NCBI GenBank assembly: GCA_964215955.1
Contig: CAXPDR010000031.1
Coordinates: 62,001 to 126,000 of the forward strand
Source: GCA-2706205 sp964215955
Lineage (GTDB): Bacteria > Bdellovibrionota > Bacteriovoracia > Bacteriovoracales > Bacteriovoracaceae
Reading direction: 5' to 3'
DNA: 64,000 bases
Notes under the pieces: generated by a model
The model's input: the letters and a program-made list of their open reading frames with translations, nothing else
Told to the model about the DNA's origin: nothing
Database searches by the model: none
Program-made: the position numbers and the translations under genes
Shown here: in pieces, positions 1 through 9,158 of the stretch
How the letters are laid out: each line of letters begins with the position of its first letter
Position numbering within the stretch: position 1 is the first letter of the stretch

Positions 1-168
1 ATCTCCTATAATGACTATTGGAGCCTCAACTACCACCTTTTCCTTAAGTTCTGGGGATACCGTATAGGGGTAAGGTGTAATGGTTATAGGATTTTCTGAG
101 ACTCTTTGGGTAATAAAGAATCCTATCCCAACCAATGCTAACAAAATAATACCTAGTATTTTTTTCAA
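1..168 (-). CDS. Partial N-terminus of an exported or membrane-anchored protein
   Basis: An open frame runs off the left edge of the window. The best start is a TTG at 166-168; the frame is closed by a stop about 30 bases further upstream and no ATG lies between. The 56 visible residues begin with Lys-Lys and a hydrophobic stretch (residues 4-20, ILGIILLALVGIGFFI), which looks like an uncleaved anchor or signal peptide. They end in a beta-strand-like VVVEAPIVIIGD. That ending resembles the first strand of several hydrolase folds, but too little is visible to name a family. The gene is divergent from the U32 gene, leaving about 100 bases for promoters. Confidence 0.5.
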   Translation of the reverse strand, partial: MKKILGIILLALVGIGFFITQRVSENPITITPYPYTVSPELKEKVVVEAPIVIIGD

Positions 169-270
169 TTTATTTACCCAAGTTCTTGTAATTTTAATTT
201 ATTCTAATATTATCACATACCTTTAGTAAACCTAAACCCCTAGTCTTGAAAACTAGCAAAAGGTTAATTT

Positions 271-1467
271 ATGAAAATTCCAGAATTACTCGCTCCTGCG
301 GGAAGTCTTGATAAACTCAAGGTGGCAGTCTCATATGGTGCAAATGCTGTTTATTTAGGTGGTCTTAAATTTGGACTGCGCTCTGCGGCAGATAATTTCA
401 CAGAGCAGGAACTAATAGAAGGAGTTGAATTTGCTCATAATCATGGGAGCTTAGTTTATGTTGTTCTAAATGGTTTCTTACACGATAAGGACCTTCAAGA
501 TTTACCAGAGTTTATTATTCTTTTAGAAAGTTTAAAAATTGATGCTGTTATAGTTTCTGACTTAGGAGTTATTGAAACAGTTAAAAAACATACTAATCTT
601 GAAGTTCATTTATCCACTCAGGCCAGTTGTCTAAACAGTTATAGTGCAAAACTTTGGAAAAAAATGGGCGTCTCTAGAATTGTTTTAGGGAGAGAAGTAT
701 CTATAGAAGAGGCAAAAAAAATTAAAGAAGTAGCCGATATTGAAATTGAAATGTTCGTACACGGCTCAATGTGTATGGCGTACTCAGGTAATTGTACTAT
801 TTCAAATTATACTCAAGGTAGAGATAGTAATCGAGGAGGTTGTGCTCATAGCTGTCGATTTGAATATTCCCTCGACTTCAAAAATTCTAATCTTGAAGCA
901 AAAAATAGATATTTTATGTCTTCTAAAGATTTGAACGGCTTAAGGGTCTTGGAAGAATTTATAAAAGCAGGAATTGATAGTATTAAAGTAGAAGGGCGTA
1001 TGAAGAGTCATCTTTACGCTGGAACTATGAGTAAGGTCTATGCTGAGGCTTTAGCCTTCTATAGAGAAAATGGTCACTTTTTATCCGACAAACTAATAGA
1101 GTGGGAAGAAGAATTAAAAAAGGTCACCCACAGAACATACGCTTCCGCAAATTTGATTGAAAAGGCAAATGAAACCACCATCTTTGATGAACGTGAACAT
1201 GATAAGTCTGGACAGTACGTTATGATTGGAAGAATTGTTGAAAAAATTGAAACTCAGTATCTTGTTTTAGAGGTTCGAAACGCTTTTAATCAATTTGATG
1301 AAATTGAAATTCTTCCTTTTGCTGGGGAAGTGAAAAAGCTTAGAGTTGATGAAATTAAAATGCTCAATGAAAATGAAATTAGCCGGACCAAGCCCTCAAC
1401 ACTAGTAAAAATTCCTTATATTGATGGGGTTGAATCTAATAACCTCGTTAGAAGGAGGTTAGTATGA
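271..1467 (+). CDS. trhP: U32 family protein, TrhP (YegQ/YrrO)-like tRNA hydroxylation enzyme
   Basis: This 398-residue protein has the full U32 layout. An N-terminal TIM-barrel half starts with ELLAPAGSLDKLK. The U32 signature EMFVHGSMCMAYSGNC lies at about 160-175, a second Cys pair (GGCAHSC) at about 190-195, and the C-terminal U32 domain at about 310-398. Biochemically studied TrhP proteins carry an iron-sulfur cluster on four such cysteines and make 5-hydroxyuridine at tRNA position 34 using prephenate; older annotations call the family collagenase-like peptidases. The signature matches TrhP better than the UbiU/UbiV ubiquinone branch. Its stop overlaps the start of the next U32 gene by four bases, so the two are translationally coupled. 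Confidence 0.8.
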   Translation: MKIPELLAPAGSLDKLKVAVSYGANAVYLGGLKFGLRSAADNFTEQELIEGVEFAHNHGSLVYVVLNGFLHDKDLQDLPEFIILLESLKIDAVIVSDLGVIETVKKHTNLEVHLSTQASCLNSYSAKLWKKMGVSRIVLGREVSIEEAKKIKEVADIEIEMFVHGSMCMAYSGNCTISNYTQGRDSNRGGCAHSCRFEYSLDFKNSNLEAKNRYFMSSKDLNGLRVLEEFIKAGIDSIKVEGRMKSHLYAGTMSKVYAEALAFYRENGHFLSDKLIEWEEELKKVTHRTYASANLIEKANETTIFDEREHDKSGQYVMIGRIVEKIETQYLVLEVRNAFNQFDEIEILPFAGEVKKLRVDEIKMLNENEISRTKPSTLVKIPYIDGVESNNLVRRRLV

Positions 1468-2651
1468 AAATTACAAGCTATGCTAAAAATCAACACGATT
1501 TATCTTTGGCCAAAGAAGCTGGTCTCAATGAAGTCATTTTAGGCTGTTATGAATTAAACCGGTTTTCTAAAGAATCCATAGATCAATTAAATAAGAACCT
1601 AAGCCAAGCTAAGAATCTTGGGCTTAAAACAATATTAGAATGGGATATCTTAATTTCTGAAAATGATTTTGAAGTTAAAATAGATCAATTTAAAGAAATT
1701 CATCTTGAAGATGTGGATGCGATAAGAGTTCAAGATGCTGGTGTATTAGAATTTTGTCTCGAGCAAACTAACCTTCCACTACAATTTATTGCAGAGACTG
1801 GAAATCATAATATTACTGGCCTGAAAAAGTGGGAAGATTATATTGGAGATAGATTAGAGCGAATTATCCTATCAAGTGAATTAAATAATAAACTTTTAAC
1901 AGAATATAAAGAAAAATTGAATTGTGACCTGGAAATTCTAGCTGTAGGAAGAATTCTTCTCTTTTATTCACCAAGAAAGCTACTTAATCATTTATTACCT
2001 GAAGACGATGAATATAGAATGAAAAGTCTTACTGGAGAAGATTTTATAGAAGCACTGGGTGAATCAGAAGAGTCACCTCATAAGGGGTTCCCTGTTATTG
2101 AAAATAAACATGGAACTTTTATGTTTCATATAAAGGATTTATTTTTACTTGATAAAAAAGAAGAACTCAAAAATACCAATATTGATTTTTGCCGAATTGA
2201 TTTAAGGTTTGAAACAGATAATTCTTTTTTGATGAAAGTTCATAATAAATTTGAAACGAACTACCTCCCTGATGAATTGAAATCAGATTATGGTAAGGAT
2301 ATAATCCGGGGTTATTTTCAAGTTAACAAATCCGATGTTTTGTTTAAAAAATTAAAAAACTATCGGATTCAAAGAAAAGATGAATCATATATTGGGGAAG
2401 TTACTGAAATTGCCAAGTCTGATTATATGGCCATCACGATTAAAGGAAAGGTAAAGCTTAAAGTTGATGATCAAATCAAACTTATAACACCGGAAGGGAA
2501 AGAGATATTTACAAAGGTCTTTTTTGTTAAGAATTCTAATTATGAAGATATTTCTGAGAGAACTTTCAATGAATTGGCGTTAGTTAACTATGTTGGCGGT
2601 GTTTGGCCAAAGTCTCAAGTCTATTTTGATCTGCCCTCGATAAATTCATAA
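1464..2651 (+). CDS. Second U32-family-like protein lacking the cysteine signature
   Basis: This 395-residue protein follows the TrhP-like gene with an ATGA overlap. It has the general U32 shape: alternating strands and helices over about 300 residues, then a small C-terminal beta domain (about 315-390, YIGEVTEIAKSDYMAITIKG). The HGxxC...C signature is absent; its few cysteines (for example in ILGCYEL and NCDLE) are scattered, so no iron-sulfur site is evident. Paired U32 genes are known (TrhP1/TrhP2 in Bacillus, UbiU/UbiV in proteobacteria). I infer that this is a divergent, possibly non-catalytic partner of the upstream gene. A specific function cannot be assigned from the sequence alone. 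Confidence 0.55.
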   Translation: MKITSYAKNQHDLSLAKEAGLNEVILGCYELNRFSKESIDQLNKNLSQAKNLGLKTILEWDILISENDFEVKIDQFKEIHLEDVDAIRVQDAGVLEFCLEQTNLPLQFIAETGNHNITGLKKWEDYIGDRLERIILSSELNNKLLTEYKEKLNCDLEILAVGRILLFYSPRKLLNHLLPEDDEYRMKSLTGEDFIEALGESEESPHKGFPVIENKHGTFMFHIKDLFLLDKKEELKNTNIDFCRIDLRFETDNSFLMKVHNKFETNYLPDELKSDYGKDIIRGYFQVNKSDVLFKKLKNYRIQRKDESYIGEVTEIAKSDYMAITIKGKVKLKVDDQIKLITPEGKEIFTKVFFVKNSNYEDISERTFNELALVNYVGGVWPKSQVYFDLPSINS

Positions 2652-2681
2652 AAAGCGTAGGGCGAGAGCTCCCCACGCTTT
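2652..2681. terminator. Rho-independent terminator between convergent genes
   Basis: The arm AAAGCGT plus GGG pairs with CCC plus ACGCTTT around an eight-base loop. Read on the minus strand it is followed by five T residues, so it best serves the convergent lipoprotein gene. It directly follows the plus-strand U32 stop codon and may also stop that transcript. Confidence 0.75.
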
Positions 2682-2715
2682 ATTTAGAGAGAGTTTTCCC
2701 TGAAGGGAATCAATC

Positions 2716-3270
2716 TTAATAACTATTACAAAGCGTTGAAGGAGCACTCATTCCTATTGGAAAGAACACTAGTTCGTAAGGTCCATATTGAGTTTGTACC
2801 ATAACATTTGCTGCAGTAATTTCACCTATAGCGCAGACTCTTGATACATTCACAACTGGTTGGGTGTAAAGTTGAGCTTGAGAAGAGTTAGCAGGTCTTC
2901 TACAGGCCCTTAACTCAACTGTAGTTCTATTATTTTTATTGGACATGATGAGGATATCACCTTCCAATGTAACTCCAACATGTAGAGCGTTAGCATTTAA
3001 ATTTAATTGTCCAGGAACCTGAACGCCAAGTCTTTGACGGCTATTGTTGGTAGAATACCCGGTATTACACCTGTATTCATTTTCTAGTCGTTTGACCCAG
3101 TCACTTGGAAGTTTATTCCCATTTCCAACGCTGGTTACACCACCGTTCCATGAATTACTACTTCCACTACTTCCACCTGATTCGTTTTCCTTTCCACAAC
3201 CTACTAATAGGGTAGAAAGGAGGGTAAAGGTGAAGATTACCTTTAAAAATGATTTTGCTCTCGTTCTCAT
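2716..3270 (-). CDS. Predicted lipoprotein of unknown function
   Basis: The 184-residue product starts with Arg/Lys residues and a hydrophobic segment ending in the lipobox LLVGC, which predicts lipidation at about Cys25. A Gly/Ser/Asn-rich linker (about 30-55) follows, then a folded domain of about 125 residues with four further cysteines (YRCNTG, RACRR, RVCAIG, TLCNSY) that could form two disulfides. An AGGAG ribosome site lies just upstream of the ATG. I do not recognise the domain. It is monocistronic between two terminator/promoter regions. About 195 bases separate it from the next gene, and I see no other gene there. Confidence 0.7.
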   Translation of the reverse strand: MRTRAKSFLKVIFTFTLLSTLLVGCGKENESGGSSGSSNSWNGGVTSVGNGNKLPSDWVKRLENEYRCNTGYSTNNSRQRLGVQVPGQLNLNANALHVGVTLEGDILIMSNKNNRTTVELRACRRPANSSQAQLYTQPVVNVSRVCAIGEITAANVMVQTQYGPYELVFFPIGMSAPSTLCNSY

Positions 3271-3465
3271 TTTTTCTCTCCTGTTTAATTTAGTGCCTTC
3301 TTATATACAAGCTGCATGCCAAATTTCTTAATCAGATTTTAACAACTTAAGAGGGAGGGTTGTGTATAAACTCTATACGGCCTGTGTAAAAACTAATCAT
3401 TTTCTATAATTTAGAGTGAATTTGGGATATAGTAAGGGATTTTTAAAAAATTGGTTTTTATGGCC

Positions 3466-4533
3466 TTAAAAGACTAAAAACTCCACCTTTATACTGTTTT
3501 GGTTAAATTTAAGACGTCTTTTACAAGGAATATTAAATGAATATGGAGTAGGAATAATGATTCCAAAGCTTATAAGGTTGTTTAAAGATTTACATTTTTC
3601 GATGAGTTTTATGAAAAATGTATTAGGATCCTTAATTTTTATTCTTTTTCCATAAGGTGGATTGATTATAATTATTGTCGGTGTTTCAAAGTCTTTTAAG
3701 TTGTAGAAATCACCTTGTTCTATATTTAGTTCAGGATCTTTATTGGCGACCACCTTTGGATCAATTTCTATTCCTTTTATATTTGTGAAATTCCAGCGGT
3801 TTTCTAAAGTTATAGAAAGAGGTTTCAATTCTAGGTTCCATTTAACAAAAGCAAAGTCTTTTCTATTTTCTTTGAAAAATGAACTGGCTTCCTTTAGAAA
3901 AGTTCCCGAGCCGCACATTGGATCAATAAGTTGGGAATTATTTATAACCTGGTCTTTGATAAGAAATGATAAGCAAGCACTACAGAAGTTTTCTCTTATT
4001 CCTGCCTTACCGCGATAGATGTGGGTACTACGTTCATAAAGGGGAGATCCCGATGTATCTAGGCTGATGGTGAGTAAGTCCTCATGAAAACGAAGATAAA
4101 TTTGTTGATCTGGAATATTTTCTAATAAGACTTTTTTAGAAATTCGATTTGCATTAAAGTAAGCGCTTATAGCGTCGATTGCTGTTTCTTCAATACGTTT
4201 TGTATTTATAAGCCTAGATTTACTCGCAGAGATAATAAATTGAATGTTCTCTTGTCTGAGGTAGTGCTTCCAATCGATCCTTTTCATTATCTTAAATAGT
4301 TTTGGAAGGTCACGGCATTTTTGTTCCTTAACTCTTAGAAGAATTCTTGTTGGTATTTTTAGAAAATAGTTGAGATTTAAGCCAAGTTGGATGTCTTCTG
4401 TTTCCAACTGAATCCCCCCCTTAAGCTCTTTTGTCTTAAAATCTTGAATATTTAACATGGATAGCTTTAGCTGGAGCTCATCCAAAGCTAGTTTTTCTAA
4501 TCCAATAGGAGTTATTATAAAGAATTCAACCAT
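3466..4533 (-). CDS. rlmL: RlmL-like 23S rRNA (guanine-N2) methyltransferase
   Basis: The N-terminal about 165 residues match a ferredoxin-like/THUMP RNA-binding region (EFFIITPIGLEKLALDEL). A Rossmann methyltransferase domain follows, with the SAM motif DPMCGSGTFLKEA at about 205 and the catalytic NPPYGKR motif at about 300, typical of N2-guanine methyltransferases of the RlmL/YcbY N-terminal half. At about 355 residues it lacks the RlmK half found in the long E. coli fusion. I prefer the ATG at 4533 (MVEFF) over an in-frame TTG two codons upstream; neither has a strong ribosome site. The substrate (G2445) is inferred from family membership. Confidence 0.75.
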   Translation of the reverse strand: MVEFFIITPIGLEKLALDELQLKLSMLNIQDFKTKELKGGIQLETEDIQLGLNLNYFLKIPTRILLRVKEQKCRDLPKLFKIMKRIDWKHYLRQENIQFIISASKSRLINTKRIEETAIDAISAYFNANRISKKVLLENIPDQQIYLRFHEDLLTISLDTSGSPLYERSTHIYRGKAGIRENFCSACLSFLIKDQVINNSQLIDPMCGSGTFLKEASSFFKENRKDFAFVKWNLELKPLSITLENRWNFTNIKGIEIDPKVVANKDPELNIEQGDFYNLKDFETPTIIIINPPYGKRIKIKDPNTFFIKLIEKCKSLNNLISFGIIIPTPYSFNIPCKRRLKFNQNSIKVEFLVF

Positions 4534-4598
4534 AACCAAGCAAAACTATTAAAAATAAGAGGTATTGTCATTAACCTATCCATTATTTATAAGGTATT

Positions 4599-5117
4599 AT
4601 GAAAAATTTAAAGCCCCATCGAAATAATCCTGATAAGGAAGCTAGAGTTGAATATCGAATTGAGAATCAACAAGACTTTATTTATTTATGGTTTGAAGTC
4701 AAAGTTTCAAAATCTCACGTTTCAAAAAAATTTGAATCTGAGTCGACTGATAATTGGGGATTATGGGACTTTGATGTGGTTGAAGTATTTCTGCAAAAGT
4801 CACCAGGAAATTATATAGAGCTTCAAACCTCTCCCTTAAATCAGTGGTTTAGCTTAGAAATTATTAAACCGAGAGAAGAAACGGCGCCTTTAAAGAGCTT
4901 AGGAAAATCTAAGATTCATGGACAGCTAACTGAAAAGGGGTTTCAGGGGGAATTTATTATAGACAAAAGCATTATCCCTGGAGTAGGACCTAATATTTAT
5001 GGTAACTTAACTGCCTGTTTGGGTTCACAAGAGCAAAGAAGTTATTATGCTCTTAATATTAATAAAGAAGATTGCGCTGATTTTCATCGGCCTGAATTAT
5101 TTTTAAAATTGGATTAA
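4599..5117 (+). CDS. DOMON/CBM9-like beta-sandwich protein
   Basis: This 172-residue soluble protein has no signal peptide. Its pattern of strands (DFIYLWFEVKV, WGLWDFDVVEVFLQ, FQGEFIIDKSII, NIYGNLTACLG) recalls CBM9-like/DOMON folds, in which a WDxDxVEVF strand is characteristic. It is the first gene of a tightly spaced plus-strand operon, four bases before the RsmI-like gene and upstream of the mevalonate genes. In other organisms such domains bind sugars or haem, but no haem ligand pair stands out here. The role is unknown; the family call is a fold-level resemblance. Confidence 0.5.
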   Translation: MKNLKPHRNNPDKEARVEYRIENQQDFIYLWFEVKVSKSHVSKKFESESTDNWGLWDFDVVEVFLQKSPGNYIELQTSPLNQWFSLEIIKPREETAPLKSLGKSKIHGQLTEKGFQGEFIIDKSIIPGVGPNIYGNLTACLGSQEQRSYYALNINKEDCADFHRPELFLKLD

Positions 5118-5121
5118 CAAA

Positions 5122-5811
5122 TTGAAAGGTAAATTAACTCTTATTCCCACACCAATTGATGATGAAAGTCCATTATGTTCTATTGCCAAAGATATCCTTT
5201 TAAAAGCATTCGAAAATGAAGAAATACTATTAGTTGAAGAACTTAAGGCCAATAGAAGGCGCTGGATTCACCATGGTCTTCCAAGAGAAGCTATTGAAAA
5301 ATTTGTTTTATATAATGAGCATACTAGAGATAAATTAAAACATGATCTTATTAACGACTTGAATAAGGGCAAAAATATTTATCTTCTGAGTGACTGCGGT
5401 CTACCAGCATTTTGTGACCCAGGACAAGAATTAGTCGATTTATGCCATAAAAACAAGATTAAAGTAAGTTCAACTCCCTTTTCAAACTCGATTGCCCTTG
5501 CAGTCGCTCTAAGTGGTTTTCCCCATCAAAGATTTATCTTTGAAGGTTTCATTACAAATAAAAAAGAACTAAGGCAAAAAGAAATCAAAAGAATATCAAA
5601 TTCTAAAGAAGTGTCCATTGTTATGGATACACCTTATAGGTTAAAAAAATTATTAGAGGAGTTTAAAGAAACTTTAGGAAAAAGAGAGGTCTTTGTAGGA
5701 ATAGATCTTAATCACAAAACAGAAGAACTTCATCGGGGTAATATCTCTGATATTTTATCCCATATAAAAGAATTTAAAAGAGAGTTTATTCTCATACTAG
5801 GTCCTAAATGA
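5122..5811 (+). CDS. RsmI-like tetrapyrrole-methylase-fold SAM methyltransferase
   Basis: The 229 residues follow the tetrapyrrole methylase plan. They include an N-terminal strand LTLIPTPI, the Y-NEHTRD segment resembling the RsmI 'NE...' region (about 62-70), LLSDCGLPAFCDPG (about 90-105, the Asp-x-Gly-x-Pro-x-x-x-Asp-Pro-Gly type motif of RsmI), and the FEGFI segment (about 150). RsmI 2'-O-methylates C1402 of 16S rRNA, but is usually about 280 residues, so this may be a shorter paralogue with another target. The start is a TTG. The end overlaps the fni start by four bases, placing it in the mevalonate operon without an obvious pathway link. Confidence 0.65.
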   Translation: MKGKLTLIPTPIDDESPLCSIAKDILLKAFENEEILLVEELKANRRRWIHHGLPREAIEKFVLYNEHTRDKLKHDLINDLNKGKNIYLLSDCGLPAFCDPGQELVDLCHKNKIKVSSTPFSNSIALAVALSGFPHQRFIFEGFITNKKELRQKEIKRISNSKEVSIVMDTPYRLKKLLEEFKETLGKREVFVGIDLNHKTEELHRGNISDILSHIKEFKREFILILGPK

Positions 5812-6800
5812 GCGAAGAAAGAAAAAATGATCATATTGATTTAACTTTTCAATCAAAACCTGATTATAAGATTGATACTAATGGATTATTTTACGAACCA
5901 TTGTTTTCTGCTCATCCTAAGCCATCAGATAAATTTAACCTTAAATTTTTGGGCCATGATTTCAGTATACCCCTGTGGGTTTCCAGTATGACAGGTGGTG
6001 CCCAAAGAGCTGAAAAAATCAATTCCAATTTGGCCAAAGCGTGTGGACAATTTGGATTTGGAATGGGGCTCGGTTCTTGTAGAGTCCTGTTAGATGAAAA
6101 ATCAAGGTGGAAGGATTTTGATGTTAAAGAGTATATGCCAAATCATCCTCTATTTAGCAATTTTGGCATTGCTCAGCTAGAAGAACTAATTGAAGCTAAT
6201 TCTCTTAATAAAATCAAAGATATTAATAATGCTTTAAATTTGGATGGGCTTATTATTCATGTCAATCCGTTACAGGAGTGGGCACAACCTGAAGGGGATA
6301 GTTTTAAAAAACCACCCTTGGAAACAATTAAAATTGTTTTAGCAGAATTGGATTTACCAATCATTGTTAAAGAAGTTGGGCAGGGGTTTGGGCCACAAAG
6401 TCTTGATGCTTTGTGTCGTCTTCCTCTTGCAGCAATTGAGACCTCAGCCTTTGGGGGTACAAATTTCACAAATATAGAACTTGCTAGACTAAATGGTACC
6501 AATTCAGGTAAGTTTGGCCCTAAAACAGATATAGCTAGGATTGGTCATACTAATCAAGAAATGGTTTCTTGGATTAATGAGATGAATCCTAATGAAATGA
6601 AGTGTAAAGAGTTTATTCTTTCCGGAGGAATTTCAAGCCCCCTAGAAGGTTTTAAATTTACAAAAACTTGTAATTATAATTCAGTTATGGGAATGGCATC
6701 TGGATTGTTAAAGTACTCAATGGGAGAATATCAGGTCCTTGAAGAATACTTGGTTAAATTAAAATCAACTCTATTACTATGTAACGCTTATTTAAGGTGA
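5808..6800 (+). CDS. fni: Type 2 isopentenyl-diphosphate delta-isomerase
   Basis: This 330-residue protein has the FMN-dependent type 2 IPP isomerase landmarks. R-KNDHIDL sits at the start, VSSMTGGAQRAEKIN at about 60, an FMN/substrate region LPIIVKEVGQGFG at about 180-192, and ILSGGISSPLEGFK near 265. The enzyme interconverts isopentenyl and dimethylallyl diphosphate in the cytoplasm using reduced FMN and Mg2+. It is the last chemical step of the pathway encoded by the following genes, which fits its place in the operon. The length is slightly short of the usual about 350. It overlaps the upstream methylase by four bases and is followed after ten bases by mvaA. Confidence 0.92.
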   Translation: MSEERKNDHIDLTFQSKPDYKIDTNGLFYEPLFSAHPKPSDKFNLKFLGHDFSIPLWVSSMTGGAQRAEKINSNLAKACGQFGFGMGLGSCRVLLDEKSRWKDFDVKEYMPNHPLFSNFGIAQLEELIEANSLNKIKDINNALNLDGLIIHVNPLQEWAQPEGDSFKKPPLETIKIVLAELDLPIIVKEVGQGFGPQSLDALCRLPLAAIETSAFGGTNFTNIELARLNGTNSGKFGPKTDIARIGHTNQEMVSWINEMNPNEMKCKEFILSGGISSPLEGFKFTKTCNYNSVMGMASGLLKYSMGEYQVLEEYLVKLKSTLLLCNAYLR

Positions 6801-6810
6801 GAGGTAAGGT

Positions 6811-8127
6811 TTGGAACAAATTAGTGGATTTTCAAAATTAAATAAATCAGAAAAAATTAAATGGCTTACAGAACAGCTTGATAATACTGAATTAGAGCAA
6901 TCTATTAAAAGTTATTGGCATCAAAGTTATGATGAACAAAAAGTTTTTGATGAATTCAGTGAAAATACTGTGTCTAATTTTTATTTTCCTTATGGATTAG
7001 CACCTAATTTTGAAATTGATGGAAAAATGTACACTGTACCAATGGTTATAGAAGAAAGCTCAGTTGTGGCAGCAGCTGCTAAGAGTGCTAAGTTTTGGCT
7101 TTCTAGAGGCGGTTTTAAATCAAAGGTGATTTCTACGACAAAAAAAGGACAGGTTCACTTTCTTTGGAAAGGAAATCGAGAAAAACTTTTCTCATTTTTT
7201 AGTCTAGTTAAAGCGGATCTTTTATTCTCTGTTAAAGATCTCGTTAAAAATATGGAAAGTAGAGGCGGAGGAATAAAGGACCTAAAGTTAGTTGATAAAA
7301 CTGATTCTTTAGAAAATTATTTCCAAATTGATGTCAAATTTGAAACTTGTGATGCTATGGGGGCTAACTTCATAAATAGTGTATTAGAAGCACTGGGGCA
7401 ACAAATAACAGGACTTGCATTAGAGCATGAAGCGTTTATCGCAAGTGAGAAAGAAATAGAAGTTATTATGTGTATTTTATCAAATTACACACCAGAGTGT
7501 TTAGTGAATACTTATGTGGAATGTCCAGTTTCTGATTTAGGGAACTTCCCTGGTGGAATGAATGGAGAAGAGTTCGCTAGGAGATTTGAGCGCGCTGTTA
7601 AGATTGCTAAAATAGATGTAAACCGAGCAGTTACTCATAATAAAGGAATTTTTAATGGTATTGACTCTGTCATTCTTGCAACAGGGAATGATTTTAGAGC
7701 TATTGAAGCATGTGGACATGCATATGCAGCACGTGACGGTCAATATAGGGGACTATCTAGTTGTACCGTTAAAGATGGTATCTTCAGATTTGAACTAACA
7801 ATCCCACTAGCACTTGGTACAGTGGGGGGATTAACAAAATTACATCCACTCGCTAAGGCCACATTGAGTATTCTTAAAAAACCAGACTCAAAAGAGCTTA
7901 TGAAGATTGTGGCATGTGTAGGGCTTGCCCAGAACTTTGGTGCCTTAAGGTCTCTTGTGACAACAGGGATTCAAAAAGGACACATGAAAATGCATTTACT
8001 TAATATTTTAAATCAATTGAAAGCAAATGAAGCAGATATCGAGTTTGCTAAAGAATATTTTAAAGAGAGAACAGTCTCATTTTCTAGTGTAAGAGAGATG
8101 CTAGAAATGAGAAGAAATTTACAATAA
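6811..8127 (+). CDS. mvaA: Hydroxymethylglutaryl-CoA reductase, class II
   Basis: The 438-residue enzyme makes mevalonate from HMG-CoA. Its catalytic residues can be placed: Glu in VIEESSVVAA (about 85), Lys in THNKGIF, Asp sixteen residues later in ATGNDF (the same spacing as in Pseudomonas mevalonii), and His in QKGHMKM near the C-terminus. The nucleotide-binding motif DAMGANF is present at about 188. There is no membrane domain, as expected for bacterial class II enzymes. NADH or NADPH preference cannot be read from the sequence. The start is TTG. Databases often label this class 'degradative', but the gene order here makes a biosynthetic role much more likely. Confidence 0.93.
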   Translation: MEQISGFSKLNKSEKIKWLTEQLDNTELEQSIKSYWHQSYDEQKVFDEFSENTVSNFYFPYGLAPNFEIDGKMYTVPMVIEESSVVAAAAKSAKFWLSRGGFKSKVISTTKKGQVHFLWKGNREKLFSFFSLVKADLLFSVKDLVKNMESRGGGIKDLKLVDKTDSLENYFQIDVKFETCDAMGANFINSVLEALGQQITGLALEHEAFIASEKEIEVIMCILSNYTPECLVNTYVECPVSDLGNFPGGMNGEEFARRFERAVKIAKIDVNRAVTHNKGIFNGIDSVILATGNDFRAIEACGHAYAARDGQYRGLSSCTVKDGIFRFELTIPLALGTVGGLTKLHPLAKATLSILKKPDSKELMKIVACVGLAQNFGALRSLVTTGIQKGHMKMHLLNILNQLKANEADIEFAKEYFKERTVSFSSVREMLEMRRNLQ

Positions 8128-8141
8128 GGTAATATAAATAA

Positions 8142-9158
8142 ATGAATGAGCAATTTTTTTACGGACACGGTAAATTATTGTTAACGGGAGAGTATTTTGT
8201 TTTGGACGGCGCTAAATCTTTGGCCCTTCCCACTAATCTAGGTCAAAAACTACATGTGACTTATAGACCTTCAAATAATCCTGTTTTACTGTGGAAAAGT
8301 TTTGATAAAGAGAATAACTGCTGGTTTGAAACAAAATTCGAACTATGGCACTTTAATTGTATCATTCCAGAGCAAGTAGATTTGCCTGAAGTTATAATCC
8401 TACAGAATATATTAAGGCAGGCACGGAAACAAAATATTCATTTTCTAAGGGATGAATGTGATGTCATTGTTAATACTTCTTTAGAGTTTAATAGAGAATG
8501 GGGACTTGGAAGTAGTTCAACACTTGTTTATAATATTGCACAATGGGCTTATATCAGTCCTTATGAACTTCTTAGTAAGACATTTGGTGGGTCGGGATAC
8601 GATATAGCTTGTGCTCAATCAATGGGGCCAATAACTTATCAAATTAAATCTAGAGGACCTCATTGGGAAACAGTCAATTTTGGAAAAAACTTACAAAATC
8701 TAGTTTATTTTGTTTATTTAAATAATAAACAAAATAGTAGGGAAGGTATTAAAAGGTATATAGAACTTAAGCAAAATATTGATACCGATAAAATTATTTC
8801 CGAGATAAATCAAATAACTGATTCTATAATTGATTGTAACGATTACCAGGAACTCAATAATCTTATTTTTACTCATGAAAATATTATTTCAATGGCCCTC
8901 GATTTACCGCGAGTTTATGATGTTAGATTTAATGATTATTGGGGATCCATAAAGTCTTTAGGTGCATGGGGGGGAGATTTTATTATGGTAACCTCTGATC
9001 GAACTAGAAAAGAGACAGAAAACTATTTTTCAAAATATGGGTATAATACAATTTTTAGTTATGATGAATTGATTCTTCATAACTTTGAAAAATTTAGTCA
9101 GGTTAATAATGTGATGGCAAGTGGGTATGTGAATGAGTTCGGAACTAATACAATTTAA
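8142..9158 (+). CDS. GYDIA-type GHMP kinase, probable phosphomevalonate kinase
   Basis: This 338-residue GHMP-family protein starts with HGKLLLTGEYFVLDGAKSLA. The GHMP phosphate-binding loop is WGLGSSSTLV at about 122, and the family-naming GGSGYDIACAQS is at about 148. GYDIA-type kinases are best known from Bacteroidota, where they sit beside HMG-CoA reductase. Because mvk and mvaD are identifiable next door and no standard phosphomevalonate kinase is present, I infer that this gene supplies that step. The C-terminal GAWGGDFIM replaces the usual CGAGGGG glycine motif of GHMP kinases. The next gene starts inside its last 26 bases. Confidence 0.8.
   Translation: MNEQFFYGHGKLLLTGEYFVLDGAKSLALPTNLGQKLHVTYRPSNNPVLLWKSFDKENNCWFETKFELWHFNCIIPEQVDLPEVIILQNILRQARKQNIHFLRDECDVIVNTSLEFNREWGLGSSSTLVYNIAQWAYISPYELLSKTFGGSGYDIACAQSMGPITYQIKSRGPHWETVNFGKNLQNLVYFVYLNNKQNSREGIKRYIELKQNIDTDKIISEINQITDSIIDCNDYQELNNLIFTHENIISMALDLPRVYDVRFNDYWGSIKSLGAWGGDFIMVTSDRTRKETENYFSKYGYNTIFSYDELILHNFEKFSQVNNVMASGYVNEFGTNTI

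Noticed and set aside
3044..3331. Plus-strand frame of 95 codons
   Set aside because: It is antisense to the lipoprotein gene, lacks a ribosome site and has Pro/Leu/Phe-rich composition typical of a shadow frame.
6811..8127. HMG-CoA reductase as a degradative (mevalonate-consuming) enzyme
   Set aside because: Class II membership alone suggests the label, but position within a biosynthetic operon with mvk, mvaD and fni argues for the synthetic direction.
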